The position numbers were made by a program, and so were the translations under genes. From an uncultured Clostridia bacterium (lineage in GTDB: Bacteria; Bacillota; Clostridia; Oscillospirales; Oscillospiraceae): a stretch of DNA of 13,098 bases. Below are positions 6,688 to 12,801 of the stretch, one piece after another. Within the stretch, counting starts at the first letter, position 1. Each line of letters begins with the position of its first letter. The notes under the pieces were generated by a model, which saw nothing but the letters and a program-made list of their open reading frames with translations, ran no database searches and was not told the origin of the DNA. The stretch lies in contig CALLZZ010000508.1 of assembly GCA_937858235.1 (NCBI GenBank), positions 1 through 13,098 on the forward strand, read 5' to 3'.

Positions 6688-7263
6688 GTGCGTATAAATT
6701 CTTTTAATCGTTTTCCCCAGAGCCAGCAATTTTCAAGAAAGAGAATAAGCAGCGTTCCGCTTCCCGATTATTTTACCAAAAAGGCACCGAAAATGAATGA
6801 TGATAAATTTAAAGAAGCAATTATACAGCTGGCTCAGAAAGACGCTCCTACTGGTAGGTTCGGCGTAGAATGCCCCGGCTTCAGAAATCTGATGGATAGC
6901 TATGTTTCTGTGGTATCACCAGACCGAAAAGGAATTATTGATAACGCTTTGGCAACCCTCAGCAGTATCTATCAATCGCCTATACCACAACCGAAAGCCA
7001 TATCCCTTTTAGATATTCTTTTTGGAAAACGAATCATGTCCGACGACAATACTATTTCCTATGCCGAATTTAAGGACAGCAGCGGAGAAATCGTTGCGAC
7101 CTTTTCAAACGGTACATGGCATGCTATGGGAACACCGGCAGAGGATGCCCGCACCTCTGAATTTTATGGTATATACAGAGAAGCATGGAATGCAGCAAGA
7201 GGCGAAGCAACTACCCCGCTGGTTTCCGATACATCTGCCGGAACGATTGACGTAACCGCCTGA
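6688..7263 (+). CDS. Hypothetical protein, 191 aa, GTG start
   Basis: I do not recognise a characterised family. The start is a GTG with AAAGGAG nine bases upstream; no ATG in frame is better placed. The N-terminal 35 residues are basic, rich in S/Q/R and low in complexity (SFNRFPQSQQFSRKR), without a membrane segment or signal peptide. A helical part follows (about 36-110, including FRNLMDSYVSVVSPDRKG). The C-terminal part (about 125-180) looks like a small conserved domain: YAEFKDSSGEIVATFSNG, GTWHAMGTPAEDAR, EFYGIYREAWNAAR. The tail is acidic and threonine/serine rich. It sits between two GNAT genes with gaps of 32 and 20 bases, probably in one transcript. It is likely a cytoplasmic protein of unknown role. 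Confidence 0.75.
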   Translation: MRINSFNRFPQSQQFSRKRISSVPLPDYFTKKAPKMNDDKFKEAIIQLAQKDAPTGRFGVECPGFRNLMDSYVSVVSPDRKGIIDNALATLSSIYQSPIPQPKAISLLDILFGKRIMSDDNTISYAEFKDSSGEIVATFSNGTWHAMGTPAEDARTSEFYGIYREAWNAARGEATTPLVSDTSAGTIDVTA

Positions 7264-7283
7264 TAAGCTATGGAGCATGTGTA

Positions 7284-7718
7284 ATGATGAATATAAAATA
7301 TAAGCCTGCTGACAAAACAGATATTGAGCTTATTTTTGAGCTGAACAAGGCGCTCATTGACGAGTACGAAAACATAGAAGCTATTGATTATCAAAAAGTT
7401 TTGTCATGGGTACGAAATAAAATTGAAGCCCATATACAAGAGTACATATGTGTGGTGCTTGACGAAAAAAAGGTTGGATATTACTATTTTCATGATGCAG
7501 ATGGGAAAATGGAAATTGATGATTTTTATGTTTTCCCTCAATATCGAAATATGGGCATAGGAACGGAAATACTGAAAAACTGTATTTCTGAAACAGATCT
7601 CCCCATTTTCCTCTATGTTTTCGCAAACAACAAGGGGGCTATTGCTTTCTATCAAAAGTTAGGATTTCAGGTAACAGAAATTATTAAAGGCTCTCGGTAT
7701 ATCATGCAACGGATTTAA
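7284..7718 (+). CDS. GNAT-family N-acetyltransferase (144 aa)
   Basis: A compact single-domain GNAT protein of usual length. Visible parts are the first strand IKYKPADKTDIELIF, central strands YICVVLDEKKVGYYYFH and KMEIDDFYVFPQY, the acetyl-CoA loop RNMGIG leading into helix TEILKNCI, and the final PIFLYVFANNKGAIAFYQKLGF, the classic late GNAT motif. The substrate is unknown; many such small proteins acetylate free amines or ribosomal proteins. GGAG at 7272-7275 serves the ATG at 7284; a second ATG follows directly and could be used. It is the last gene of the A+T-rich trio and is followed by a strong hairpin. It is not a copy of the upstream 261-aa GNAT, as the two share only family motifs. 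Confidence 0.85.
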   Translation: MMNIKYKPADKTDIELIFELNKALIDEYENIEAIDYQKVLSWVRNKIEAHIQEYICVVLDEKKVGYYYFHDADGKMEIDDFYVFPQYRNMGIGTEILKNCISETDLPIFLYVFANNKGAIAFYQKLGFQVTEIIKGSRYIMQRI

Positions 7719-7741
7719 CAAGTCTCCATTATAAGCAGAGC

Positions 7742-7789
7742 AACAAAGGACTGTATGTTTCCCTTCGCGGTAGCATACAGTCCTTTGTT
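7742..7789. terminator. Perfect 16-bp hairpin between convergent genes
   Basis: AACAAAGGACTGTATG (7742-7757) and its exact reverse complement (7774-7789) enclose a 16-base loop. It lies between the end of the rightward GNAT gene and the end of the leftward DUF4179-type gene, where a two-way terminator is expected. T-runs are short on both sides (TTTGTTATAG on the plus strand), so efficiency is uncertain. The rest of the 154-bp spacer holds nothing recognisable. Confidence 0.6.
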
Positions 7790-7872
7790 ATAGAGAATTT
7801 CCAAGTGGCTTTGCCTTGTCATCTTAAGATTTTGCAAAAACCGGGATTAACCAATATAAACTTGTTCTTTTA

Positions 7873-8925
7873 CTATTCTGCCTGTTCCAAAGGAAATGTT
7901 ACCCTCCAATTTCCTTCCGTGTGCATGCCCGAAGTAACAAAATTCCCATATAAAGCATACTTTCCAAGCTGTTCCTGCGGAATGTCGAACACACATTCAT
8001 AATAGTCGATTCGGCCCGGCTGTTGAAATTGATTCAGGAAATGAAAATCATAGTCAAGGTCAACTCTGTTGCCATCTGCGTCTTTTAAATAAAAGTAACC
8101 GTGGTTATCCTTATCCAGATTATCGTAAGCAGCCGTCTGGATATGAAGTTTACCGTCGATATACCCAATGCCGGTCAATTCAATTCCATCAACGGGGAAT
8201 CCATCCATTGCCTGTGATGGGGTAAGCGCAGTCGTCTTGCCGTCCACTATATATTTTTCATAATTCTTTCCACTGCCACCCGTCGAATCTACACTTTTTG
8301 TGCTTTTATCAGTGTCTACCAATGAAAGGTCGATTGGGATTTTTATATCCGCATAACTCTTTTTATCGCTGATAAATTGTTTCACTGAGAAAGTGATTTT
8401 ATCACCCGTGATCTTTTGGTTTCCCCATTCCGTGATTGAAATCAAAAATGTTGCGGTGTTTGTCTTTTTATCATAGCCGACACGCTGACAGGAGGCAGAG
8501 CCGCCAAATGAGCGATTGATGGAGTAGCTGTCATTCAAATCGGTTGTGCTGTCGATGCGATTCCCCGTTAAATCCTGCATGGTAACATATATTTCAGCGG
8601 TATCATCATGAATGTAAGCGGAAACAACCTCCATTTTTATACCATTGCTTTCGCTGGATTTTTGTACCGGCATAAAAAATTGAGCCACACTCGGCGATAC
8701 CTGATACATCAGTTGATAGATGGGTTCTACATTTGCAGCAAGTACAGGCATCGCCATTGTCAGACAAATACACAGGGCTATCAGAGCCGCAGCAGGCCTT
8801 TTAAATCGCAAAGGTTTAATTCTCTTAGTGCAATCGCTGTCTCGAGCCGAATTTAAAATATTTTGCAGCAACTGGTCACTTGGGTGAATCTGAGCATTCA
8901 TGCGACAATATCTTTCTTTAAACAT
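7873..8925 (-). CDS. DUF4179-type single-pass membrane protein, probable anti-sigma factor (350 aa)
   Basis: Probable membrane-bound partner that holds the ECF sigma factor encoded just upstream. The N-terminal 40 residues are cytoplasmic and short (HPSDQLLQNILNSARD resembles the start of DUF4179 proteins), followed by one membrane segment at about 45-63 and a large extracytoplasmic region of about 285 residues. That region is rich in beta-strand-like segments, including IKMEVVSAYIHDDTAEIYVTM. The Zn-binding HxxxCxxC motif of classic ZAS anti-sigma factors is absent. The ATG is preceded by AAGGAGG at good spacing, and the coding sequence overlaps the sigma gene by eight bases, so the two are probably translationally coupled. 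The exterior domain may sense envelope stress or a ligand. The anti-sigma role rests on gene order and family, not on visible catalysis. Confidence 0.82.
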   Translation of the reverse strand: MFKERYCRMNAQIHPSDQLLQNILNSARDSDCTKRIKPLRFKRPAAALIALCICLTMAMPVLAANVEPIYQLMYQVSPSVAQFFMPVQKSSESNGIKMEVVSAYIHDDTAEIYVTMQDLTGNRIDSTTDLNDSYSINRSFGGSASCQRVGYDKKTNTATFLISITEWGNQKITGDKITFSVKQFISDKKSYADIKIPIDLSLVDTDKSTKSVDSTGGSGKNYEKYIVDGKTTALTPSQAMDGFPVDGIELTGIGYIDGKLHIQTAAYDNLDKDNHGYFYLKDADGNRVDLDYDFHFLNQFQQPGRIDYYECVFDIPQEQLGKYALYGNFVTSGMHTEGNWRVTFPLEQAE

Positions 8926-9403
8926 CGTAATCCTCCTTCAAAATGTTTTTGAGTAATGCCCTTGCACGGGTAAGCTGAGTCCTTACCGTGGAGTTTTTTC
9001 GCTCCAATACTTCAGCAATTTCCTCAGTAGACATATCTTCATAGTAAAACAAGTGAATGACTTCTCGGTATTTTGCGGGCAATTGCTGTAATTCATTATA
9101 AAGGTCTATGTCTTCTTTTGTTTCAAATAGCACGGTTTCTTCCAAAGGAACAATCTTCCTTTTCCAGGCAGAACCCCACAGCTTTTTGGAACAGTTGACA
9201 GTTACCTTGATAAACCATGCCTTTCTGTGTCCTTCATTTTCAAAAACCGGCTGTTTTCTTATATATCGCAAAAAAACTTCCTGAAAAATCTCGTCAGCAT
9301 CGTATTTTGTGCCTGTTCGTGCAAAGGCAAGACGGTATACCATATTGCTATAGAACTTTATAACTCCAGCGCAATCATCCGTACGCAATGATTGTGGCTT
9401 CAT
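8918..9403 (-). CDS. ECF-type RNA polymerase sigma factor (161 aa)
   Basis: An alternative sigma factor with only regions 2 and 4. Region 2 (about 12-75) has FYSNMVYRLAFARTGTKYDA and the core-binding DADEIFQEVFLRY, then the -10 recognition part KAWFIKVTVNCSKK. Region 4 (about 105-155) has LPAKYREVIHLFYYEDMS followed by the helix-turn-helix TEEIAEVLERKNSTVRTQLTRAR. I chose the ATG at 9403 with AGGAGG nine bases upstream; an in-frame TTG two codons earlier is only three bases from that site and is unlikely. No SnoaL-like C-terminal extension is present. The downstream gene overlaps its end and probably encodes its anti-sigma factor. Such pairs usually activate their own promoter plus envelope-stress genes; targets here are unknown. 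Confidence 0.93.
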   Translation of the reverse strand: MKPQSLRTDDCAGVIKFYSNMVYRLAFARTGTKYDADEIFQEVFLRYIRKQPVFENEGHRKAWFIKVTVNCSKKLWGSAWKRKIVPLEETVLFETKEDIDLYNELQQLPAKYREVIHLFYYEDMSTEEIAEVLERKNSTVRTQLTRARALLKNILKEDYDV

Positions 9404-9474
9404 ATTCAAAATCCTCCTTTCACCATAAACACCCCTGAGCTATCCAAAATGCTACAATGGCAGGTAAAAATTAG

Positions 9475-9502
9475 CGTATAATAAACACGCCACCCTTGAC
9501 AA
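9475..9502 (-). promoter_or_regulatory. Possible promoter of the ECF sigma operon
   Basis: On the minus strand TTGTCA (9502-9497) and TATACG (9480-9475) are 16 bases apart, giving a leader of about 60 bases before the ATG. It resembles a housekeeping promoter. I found no clear AAC-type ECF -35 motif for self-activation, though a divergent ECF motif could be missed by eye. Confidence 0.35.
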
Positions 9503-9650
9503 CCGTCGTTCTGAATAATTTGAGTGTTCGCTGTGCCTGTAAAACACTGAGATTGAACACATATAATTTTTATTTCTTCTCTATCTGCTTAACAGAGGGC
9601 GGTTCAAAATCAAAGCCATTGCTTACCTCCGATTACACATTGCAGTATAT

Positions 9651-9709
9651 AAGAAATAAGCCGCTAAAACAACGGTTCACATACACGTTGTTTTAGCGGC
9701 TCGTTTCTT
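9651..9709 (-). terminator. Long intrinsic terminator downstream of the frameshifted gene
   Basis: AGCCGCTAAAACAACG (9659-9674) pairs perfectly with 9686-9701. Outer AAGAAA/TTTCTT arms (9651-9656 and 9704-9709) extend the stem past a two-base mismatch. On the minus strand the 3' side continues TATTTCTTATATA, so it ends the leftward gene whose stop lies at 9720. The plus strand could also stop there. Confidence 0.75.
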
Positions 9710-9719
9710 ATGCTCCCAA

Positions 9720-10321
9720 TCAGCCATTGGTGTAAGTTGAATTTTGCTTCCTGTAGCCATCGTTATCCTTGGCGCTTAATTCAGCTTCTACCTGAGAAAG
9801 CCGTCTTTCCAAATCCTTGTGCTTTTCTTCATCATCACTTGCATTTTTCAGTTCTTGTTGAATCTGCTTCTTTTCTTCCTTGAGCTTTTTAATCTCACGA
9901 TCAACCTTGCCTGTATCAACCGTACATTCCATGTCCGCTTTTTTGTCATCCGCTTTTTCCGGAGCCTGTGATTTATCCTCAGATTCACTTTGTTTTGGCT
10001 CTACCTCCGGTGAAGCAATATCAGATTCTTTTTTTCTGATGCTTGCTCGCTTTTTTCAGGCGAATCGGGACGGTCAAACACAATTTTGGGCTGACCATTT
10101 TCATCTTTTTCCATGCGGTAAATGCCGGGGGTTTCATTGGGCTTATCACCGCTTGGAATATATTCATCGCGGGGTTCATTTAATGCTCCCGATGATCTTT
10201 GCGCTCCTACTTTGGAAGCATCCTTTGATTTGTCAGTGGCAGCCACTGACTGGCGGTTTTCAGCCTTATTCAAATAAGAATTTTGTTGAGAAATGGTATT
10301 ATCTACTGTTCCTATTAACAT
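9720..10321 (-). CDS. Hydrophilic coiled-coil protein split by a -1 frame change (200 aa if joined)
   Basis: Two leftward frames make one protein. The first starts at the ATG at 10321 with AAGGAGG upstream, runs 98 codons to SEQASEKK, then ends eight codons later. The -1 frame opens exactly there (ESDIASPEVEP) and runs 102 codons to 9720. The N-terminal part (about 1-60) is polar and Q/S/N rich; a central part has PGIYRMEKDENGQPKIVFD; the linker is acidic/lysine rich; the C-terminus is a strong coiled coil, DREIKKLKEEKKQIQQELKN and EKHKDLERRLSQVEAEL, ending DNDGYRKQN. Similar hypothetical proteins occur in Clostridia with the coiled coil in frame, from memory. No membrane segment or signal peptide is seen. 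Either programmed frameshifting yields both a 106-aa and a 200-aa product, or the gene is broken or misread at a 7-base homopolymer. Confidence 0.7.
10028..10034 (-). other. dnaX-like slippery heptamer A AAA AAG
   Basis: In the zero frame the codons are GAA AAA AAG, so the heptamer is in the X XXY YYZ register required for tandem -1 slippage. Slipping by one base gives GAA TCT GAT, exactly the frame that encodes the coiled-coil half. Another AAAAAAG a little upstream is in the wrong register. I see no strong Shine-Dalgarno-like stimulator before it (only GCGAG) and no obvious stable hairpin just after it. Confidence 0.5.
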
Positions 10322-10359
10322 GGTGGTTCCTCCTTTATCATGTAATGTTTACACTTTTC

Positions 10360-10387
10360 ATTTTACAAATATAACAGGAGTTTTCAA
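10360..10387 (-). promoter_or_regulatory. Possible promoter for the coiled-coil protein gene
   Basis: On the minus strand TTGAAA (10387-10382) and TAAAAT (10365-10360) are 16 bases apart. An alternative is the extended -10 TGTTATATT (10376-10368). Both overlap or follow the last codon of the kinase gene, so the small gene probably has its own transcript. No terminator is seen between the two genes, so read-through is also possible. Confidence 0.45.
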
Positions 10388-11706
10388 TGGGATTGTTGCG
10401 GAATGTCCTTTGGGTGTTGCGGAATGATAAATAGCATATTCAGCTTAAATATGTTCTCCGCAACTTCCACATCCATATTTCCATTATATTTTTTTAAGAC
10501 AGCCCGAATGTTTGAAAAGCCAATTCCCTCTAAGGGCAGTGCTGTATCTTTCCGGCAGCGGTTTTCAATACTGAGCAGATAGATATTTCCTTTTTGTATG
10601 CCGGATAAATGAATCCATCGGTCTTGCCTGTCAATCGCCGCACTGGCATTGATTGCATTATCAAGGGCATTCGACAAAACAATGCACCAATCCATGTCAG
10701 CGATCAGGCTCTGCTTAGGGATAGAAATAGCACAATGAACGTGAATTTCCTGCTGGGACGCAACGCCCAGCTTACTGCTTAATAGGGCATCTGCCGCAGC
10801 GTTTCCTGTATGCACCTGAAAGGACAAGGCATCAGACACTGTTTCCATATTTCCTAAATATTCGCTTGCTTCGTTTGATTTTCCATCCTTAATTAATTGA
10901 TGTAAAATAAGCAAATGGTTTTTAATGTCATGGCGAAATGAACGGGTCTGCTCATATCTTGATTTTGCTTCCCTTACATAAACCTCCTGATTCTGAGTTT
11001 GCTGCCGCAAAAGCCGGATGGTTTGTTCGTGCTCAATCAAATCAGATAATTTTCGATAAGCAATTAACGCACAAAACAAGCCGCCACAGGCAAGCAAACG
11101 TAAAACCAACAGTTCAAAGTTATTTAAGCTGGGAAATGTCAGTCCCTTTTCAGTATCCCAAATAATCGTGTTGCCATAAACAAAATCTGATATAAATGCC
11201 TCAAAAAAAGTGATGAACAAAACCGGAAAAAGCAGCATGAGCAGCGATTGATGGCGAATTGGGCGCATGCTGCCTGAGAAAGATTTGTGTATGATACGGC
11301 AAGTTAGGATTAACATAGCAACGACCGCAGCATTTTGGAGCAAATCCGCAAATTTTAATACGATTTCGGAACGAATACTTGCGACAATCCAAAAGAAAGC
11401 TGACTGCATCATTCCTGCTACAATACTGTACAAAGAAATAATCAAGGAAGATAGACCTATAGACTCGGTAAATCTAATCTTTTGGAACAGCATACCGCAG
11501 CCAGTCAGCAACATGATTCCTAAACACATATCCAGAAACTCTGTAGTCCATCCCAAATGCCTGAAAATGGCTAAACTGCATGATAATACCGCATACATAA
11601 CACTGTAATACCATTGAAATTTTATTCCTGCAAGGCGGCAGAAATAATAATAGAGCAATACGGAAATCATGCCGGTATACAATAGTCCCATTATAATTGG
11701 CCACAT
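10384..11706 (-). CDS. AgrC-like GHKL sensor histidine kinase (440 aa)
   Basis: A polytopic membrane kinase of the HPK10/AgrC type, which usually senses a peptide and phosphorylates a LytTR regulator. The N-terminal half has about six or seven membrane segments (about 3-22, 32-50, 57-75, 84-109, 122-139, 153-173, 197-217). A coiled coil (222-254) leads to the phospho-acceptor H259 in RSFRHDIKNHLL. The ATPase domain has the N box SNALDNAINA (345-354) and G box EGIGFSNI (393-400), so catalytic residues are intact. The C-terminus ends in PQHPKDIPQQSH. The ATG has AAAGGAACG upstream and begins one base after the stop of the truncated LytTR gene, the normal order for this pair. No AgrB or AgrD gene is visible. 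Because the regulator gene and the operon promoter have been cut by an insertion, expression may now depend on the element. Confidence 0.92.
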   Translation of the reverse strand: MWPIIMGLLYTGMISVLLYYYFCRLAGIKFQWYYSVMYAVLSCSLAIFRHLGWTTEFLDMCLGIMLLTGCGMLFQKIRFTESIGLSSLIISLYSIVAGMMQSAFFWIVASIRSEIVLKFADLLQNAAVVAMLILTCRIIHKSFSGSMRPIRHQSLLMLLFPVLFITFFEAFISDFVYGNTIIWDTEKGLTFPSLNNFELLVLRLLACGGLFCALIAYRKLSDLIEHEQTIRLLRQQTQNQEVYVREAKSRYEQTRSFRHDIKNHLLILHQLIKDGKSNEASEYLGNMETVSDALSFQVHTGNAAADALLSSKLGVASQQEIHVHCAISIPKQSLIADMDWCIVLSNALDNAINASAAIDRQDRWIHLSGIQKGNIYLLSIENRCRKDTALPLEGIGFSNIRAVLKKYNGNMDVEVAENIFKLNMLFIIPQHPKDIPQQSH

Positions 11707-11707
11707 T

Positions 11708-11866
11708 TTACGTTCCTTTCCTTTTCATGTACCGCATCATAGCATCCATAAAATCCTGATGACGAAGTCTTGAAATTGGAACATGTTCTCCGTTTTCTAA
11801 TGAAATCTGTCCGTTTGCGTATTCCAGCAAATAATCCAAATTCACAAGATAACTGCGGTGGCATCG
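11708..11866 (-). pseudogene. C-terminal remnant of a LytTR (AgrA-like) response regulator
   Basis: Read leftward, the last 52 codons of a LytTR DNA-binding domain remain: RCHRSYLVNLDYLLEY, then ISLENGEHVPISRLRHQDF and the basic tail MKRKGT, stopping one base before the kinase ATG. The receiver domain and the first part of the LytTR domain are absent; an intact member is about 230-250 aa. Upstream of the first arginine codon the frame meets a TGA within a few codons and the sequence changes to the end of a transposable element, so the gene was disrupted by insertion. The cognate role would have been transcriptional response to the adjacent kinase. The other half may exist beyond the right edge of the window. 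Confidence 0.85.
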
Positions 11867-11957
11867 TGTCGTGCGTCAAATTACAGTCACCATAAACAGC
11901 AAGTTAATCGCGTCGGTAGTGGCATGAAAAGCGGCACAAACGCAGCGTAATGTCACG
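11867..11957. repeat. Element terminus with possible transposase-binding repeats
   Basis: The terminus carries GTCAAATTACAGTCACC (about 11875-11891). Further in, a related GTAATGTCACG occurs (about 11947-11957). TniA/TnsB-type transposases bind several short repeats inside each element end, often with GTCA-type cores. The match between the two copies is only partial, so this is a suggestion. Confidence 0.35.
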
Positions 11958-11966
11958 CTTGTGCCG
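11932..11966 (-). terminator. Terminator of the transposition genes
   Basis: CGGCACAA (11932-11939) pairs with TTGTGCCG (11959-11966), and inner GCGT/ACGC continue the stem past a five-base bulge. On the minus strand it follows the ATPase stop by about 30 bases and is followed by CTTTTC. It would stop element transcription before the flanking genes, including the kinase. Confidence 0.55.
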
Positions 11967-11994
11967 GAATAACAGCGCTTTATCACCTCCTCAT

Positions 11995-12801
11995 TTAACC
12001 CAGTGCCTGGCCGTTGATGGCAGCCATCATCACATCGGCATCAATGCTTTTCTTCTGGTTCTGCGCCCCGATCGTCAGTGCATCCGTCATGACGTTATCA
12101 ACCAGTCGCGGATTCCCCCGGCTGTAGCTGTAAGTTGCACTCAGCGCCGCATCTTCAAGGATCCCGCGACTTCCGCCGACGCTCTCCAGCTTCTGAAAAA
12201 TATAAGCAGAGGTTTCCTCTGAACTTAACCCTTCAAAGTTATAGTGTACCGTGATCCTTTGTTTCAAGGCTTCATGGATTGGCTTTTCGAGGATGCTGTT
12301 CAGGTATGGCTCCCCGATCAGGATCAGGGAAAAACAGTTGACGGAATCGCAATCCTGGTTCAGGATCATTTTCAAGTCCCGGAGTATCCCTGGGTTCAGG
12401 TACTGGGCCTCATCAAGCGCAAGGAGCAACGGCTGCTTTTTCTCTTTATAGAGGTAGTAGATCCGTTCCTGTATGCTCTCTTACATTGCCGGTTTACTGA
12501 ATGCGCCCTCAAGTCCAAGGGCCCCGCATAACTGGCGGTAGAATTCTGTGATGCTGACCGTGGAGAGGCACAGGTACGCTGCACGGTAGAGATTCCGGTT
12601 CAGTCCCTTCAAAAAGCACCGGAAGGAGCAGGTCTTTCCCATGCCGGGCTGCGCGGTGAACACGCCGACCCCCCGGATATCCTTGAGATAATTAAGCCGT
12701 GTAGTCATCTCCCTGTGGTCATGTGACTGGAAAAATCCAAGCCGGTCTGTCATCTGCTTGTCAAATGGGTTACCGCTCAGGCCATAGTAATCACTGAACA
12801 C
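11995..12801 (-). pseudogene. ExeA/TniB-like AAA ATPase of the transposable element, interrupted by an in-frame stop
   Basis: The transposition ATPase that normally supports target choice by the partner transposase. With the GTG at 12801 as start the protein begins FSDYYGLSGNPFDKQ, usual for this family; an ATG seven codons upstream (12822) is the alternative. Walker A is QPGMGKT (51-57), Walker B LALDEAQYL with D130/E131, followed by LILIGEPYLNSIL and the C-terminal RGNPRLVDNVMTDAL motif. Full length would be about 268 aa, normal for the family. At codon 107 a TAA (12481-12483) interrupts the frame between SKPAM and ESIQERIYYLY; the frame on both sides is the same, so this is a single nonsense change, not an indel. 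It lies between Walker A and Walker B and should abolish function unless suppressed or re-initiated. The start overlaps the transposase stop. Confidence 0.82.

Larger units (their letters stand above)
9410..9719. other. Gene-free spacer upstream of the ECF sigma gene
   Basis: About 310 bases without a credible gene. It contains the candidate leftward promoter at 9475-9502 and the hairpin at 9651-9709. A 66-codon rightward frame (9496-9696) has no binding site and runs into the hairpin. Between 9503 and 9650 I see nothing recognisable. Confidence 0.5.

Noticed and set aside
9496..9696. 66-codon rightward frame upstream of the ECF operon
   Set aside because: It starts with a non-ATG codon lacking a ribosome site, has no recognisable features and ends inside the 9651-9709 terminator stem.
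10394..10426. Repeated GTTGCGGAATG at the end of the AgrC-like gene
   Set aside because: It encodes a similar proline/glutamine-rich tail and occurs only twice; a short coding repeat without further support as a regulatory site.
11691..11879. 62-codon leftward frame over the LytTR remnant
   Set aside because: It is a different frame from the one coding the recognisable LytTR sequence and crosses the element boundary.
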